From positions 1 to 13,385 of the forward strand of contig JAEZJA010000019.1 in the NCBI GenBank assembly GCA_023415895.1: a DNA stretch of 13,385 bases, in the 5' to 3' direction. Position numbers and translations under genes: made by a program. The notes under the pieces are model-generated. The model was not told where the DNA came from. It made no database searches and saw nothing but the letters and a program-made list of their open reading frames with translations. Shown piece by piece: positions 12,541-13,385 of this stretch. The stretch's first letter is position 1; each line of letters starts with the position of its first letter. The stretch is from Bacillota bacterium (GTDB lineage Bacteria > Bacillota > Clostridia > Oscillospirales > Acutalibacteraceae).

Positions 12541-13385
12541 TTATCTGGACAGGTATTCGTCAATGGCTTTTGCGGCGACCTTACCGGCACCCATCGCTGA
12601 AATAACGGTCGCAGCGCCGGTAACCGCGTCGCCGCCTGCATAGACGCCTTGTTTTGTCGTCGCCCCGGTTGCTTCTTCAACGATGATGCCGCCGCGTTTG
12701 TTGACGTCAAGCCCGCTTGTGGTGGTTTTAATCAGCGGGTTGGGTGAGGTGCCGATGGAGATCACAACGGTGTCAACCTCCAGAACAAATTCACTGCCTT
12801 CCACGGGAACGGGTTTGCGGCGCCCTTTCTCATCCGGTTCGCCAAGCTGCATCTGAATGCACTTCAGGCCGGTTACACAGCCATTTCTGGGATCGCGGCG
12901 ATCCTCATTGTTCTCATAGCCGAGAACTTCAATCGGATTGTTGAGCAGCTTGAATTCAATACCTTCTTCAATGGCGTGTTCCACTTCTTCATGTCTTGCA
13001 GGGAGCTCTTCCATGGAACGGCGATAGACGATATACACCTTCTCAGCACCCAGGCGTAGCGCGGTACGAGCGGCATCCATGGCCACGTTGCCGCCACCCA
13101 CAACGGCAATTTTGCCGCCCTTCATAATGGGGGTTTGCGGGTTTACTTTGTAGGACTTCATGAGGTTGCTGCGGGTGAGAAACTCGTTAGCCGAGTAAAC
13201 GCCCTTATAGCTCTCACCGGGAATGCCCATAAAATTGGGCAGACCGGCACCTGAACCGACAAAGACGGCCTCGAAGCCCTCCTCGAACAGCTCGTCAATG
13301 GTCAGGGTCTTGCCAATTACCATATTGGTTTGAATATCTACGCCCATGGCAATCAGGTTGTCGACTTCCTTGTGAACAATGGACT
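12541..13385 (-). CDS. gltA: GltA-type NADPH-dependent glutamate synthase small subunit/NfnB-like, N-terminus outside window
   Basis: At least 281 residues of a protein that is normally about 460 are visible; the frame runs off the right edge, and ATG at 13347 is internal. Visible motifs are VGSGAGLPNFMGIPGE (FAD domain), KIAVVGGGNVAMDAARTALR (NADPH Rossmann fold), VYRRSMEELPARHEEVEHA, and GVYAGGDAVTGAATVISAMG (C-terminal FAD-binding motif). This pattern is shared by the glutamate synthase small subunit, the sulfide dehydrogenase alpha subunit and NfnB, so the partner decides the role: ammonia assimilation or NADH-ferredoxin/NADPH transhydrogenation. The partner (GltB or NfnA) would lie outside the window. 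The missing N-terminus should carry the 4Fe-4S-binding region. It converges on yqfD. Confidence 0.88.
   Translation of the reverse strand, partial: SIVHKEVDNLIAMGVDIQTNMVIGKTLTIDELFEEGFEAVFVGSGAGLPNFMGIPGESYKGVYSANEFLTRSNLMKSYKVNPQTPIMKGGKIAVVGGGNVAMDAARTALRLGAEKVYIVYRRSMEELPARHEEVEHAIEEGIEFKLLNNPIEVLGYENNEDRRDPRNGCVTGLKCIQMQLGEPDEKGRRKPVPVEGSEFVLEVDTVVISIGTSPNPLIKTTTSGLDVNKRGGIIVEEATGATTKQGVYAGGDAVTGAATVISAMGAGKVAAKAIDEYLSR

Noticed and set aside
1..13385. CRISPR arrays, tRNA or rRNA genes, transposases
   Set aside because: No regularly spaced repeats, cloverleaf or rRNA-like sequences, and no transposase motifs were seen by eye on either strand.

Overview
The window looks like chromosomal DNA of an endospore-forming Clostridia member, most likely of the Oscillospirales type. 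The evidence is ylbJ, yqfC and yqfD (sporulation genes), a SpoIIQ-like M23 protein, a Gram-positive-type LexA, strong GGAGG-type ribosome sites with occasional GTG/TTG starts, and a clostridial GltA-type oxidoreductase. The flanks are moderately GC-rich. The middle (about 3.7-9.1 kb) is clearly more AT-rich and reads as accessory DNA. No rRNA, tRNA, CRISPR array or intact insertion sequence was seen.

Layout. (1) 1-1797, minus strand: a Gfo/Idh/MocA oxidoreductase cut by the window edge, with its own promoter, then a hairpin terminator, then a membrane-anchored M23/LytM-domain protein starting at GTG. (2) 1798-2473: a long intergenic stretch with a candidate minus-strand small RNA ending in a strong terminator, and the lexA promoter overlapped by a LexA-like palindrome. 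(3) 2474-3705, plus strand: lexA, its terminator, and a short ComEA-like helix-hairpin-helix protein. (4) 3865-6165, plus strand: a regulator with two MerR-type HTH domains, followed by an ABC ATPase and an ABC-2 permease that overlap by 14 nt. Together they form a regulated efflux cassette. (5) 6172-8383, minus strand: remnants and orphan genes. These are a frameshifted Flp-pilin-like gene, a 15-codon basic ORF, two small membrane proteins, a glycine-rich fragment and an ankyrin-like fragment. (6) 8436-10721, minus strand: a lipoprotein, then (separated by a strong terminator) ylbJ translationally coupled to a small four-cysteine protein. (7) 10891-12440, plus strand: yqfC-yqfD. (8) 12454-12505: an 18-bp-stem terminator between converging genes, then gltA (minus, 5' end outside the window).

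How the parts work together. The ylbJ and yqfCD units diverge from a shared 170-bp region and both belong to sporulation, so the right half is mainly a sporulation neighbourhood. The MerR-ABC cassette is probably a self-contained, ligand-responsive export system. The AT-rich minus-strand block looks like a scrapyard of gene ends that may derive from a toxin/immunity or Tad-pilus locus. The most notable unexplained element is the candidate RNA at 1966-2088, whose hairpin loop carries an exact anti-Shine-Dalgarno core.
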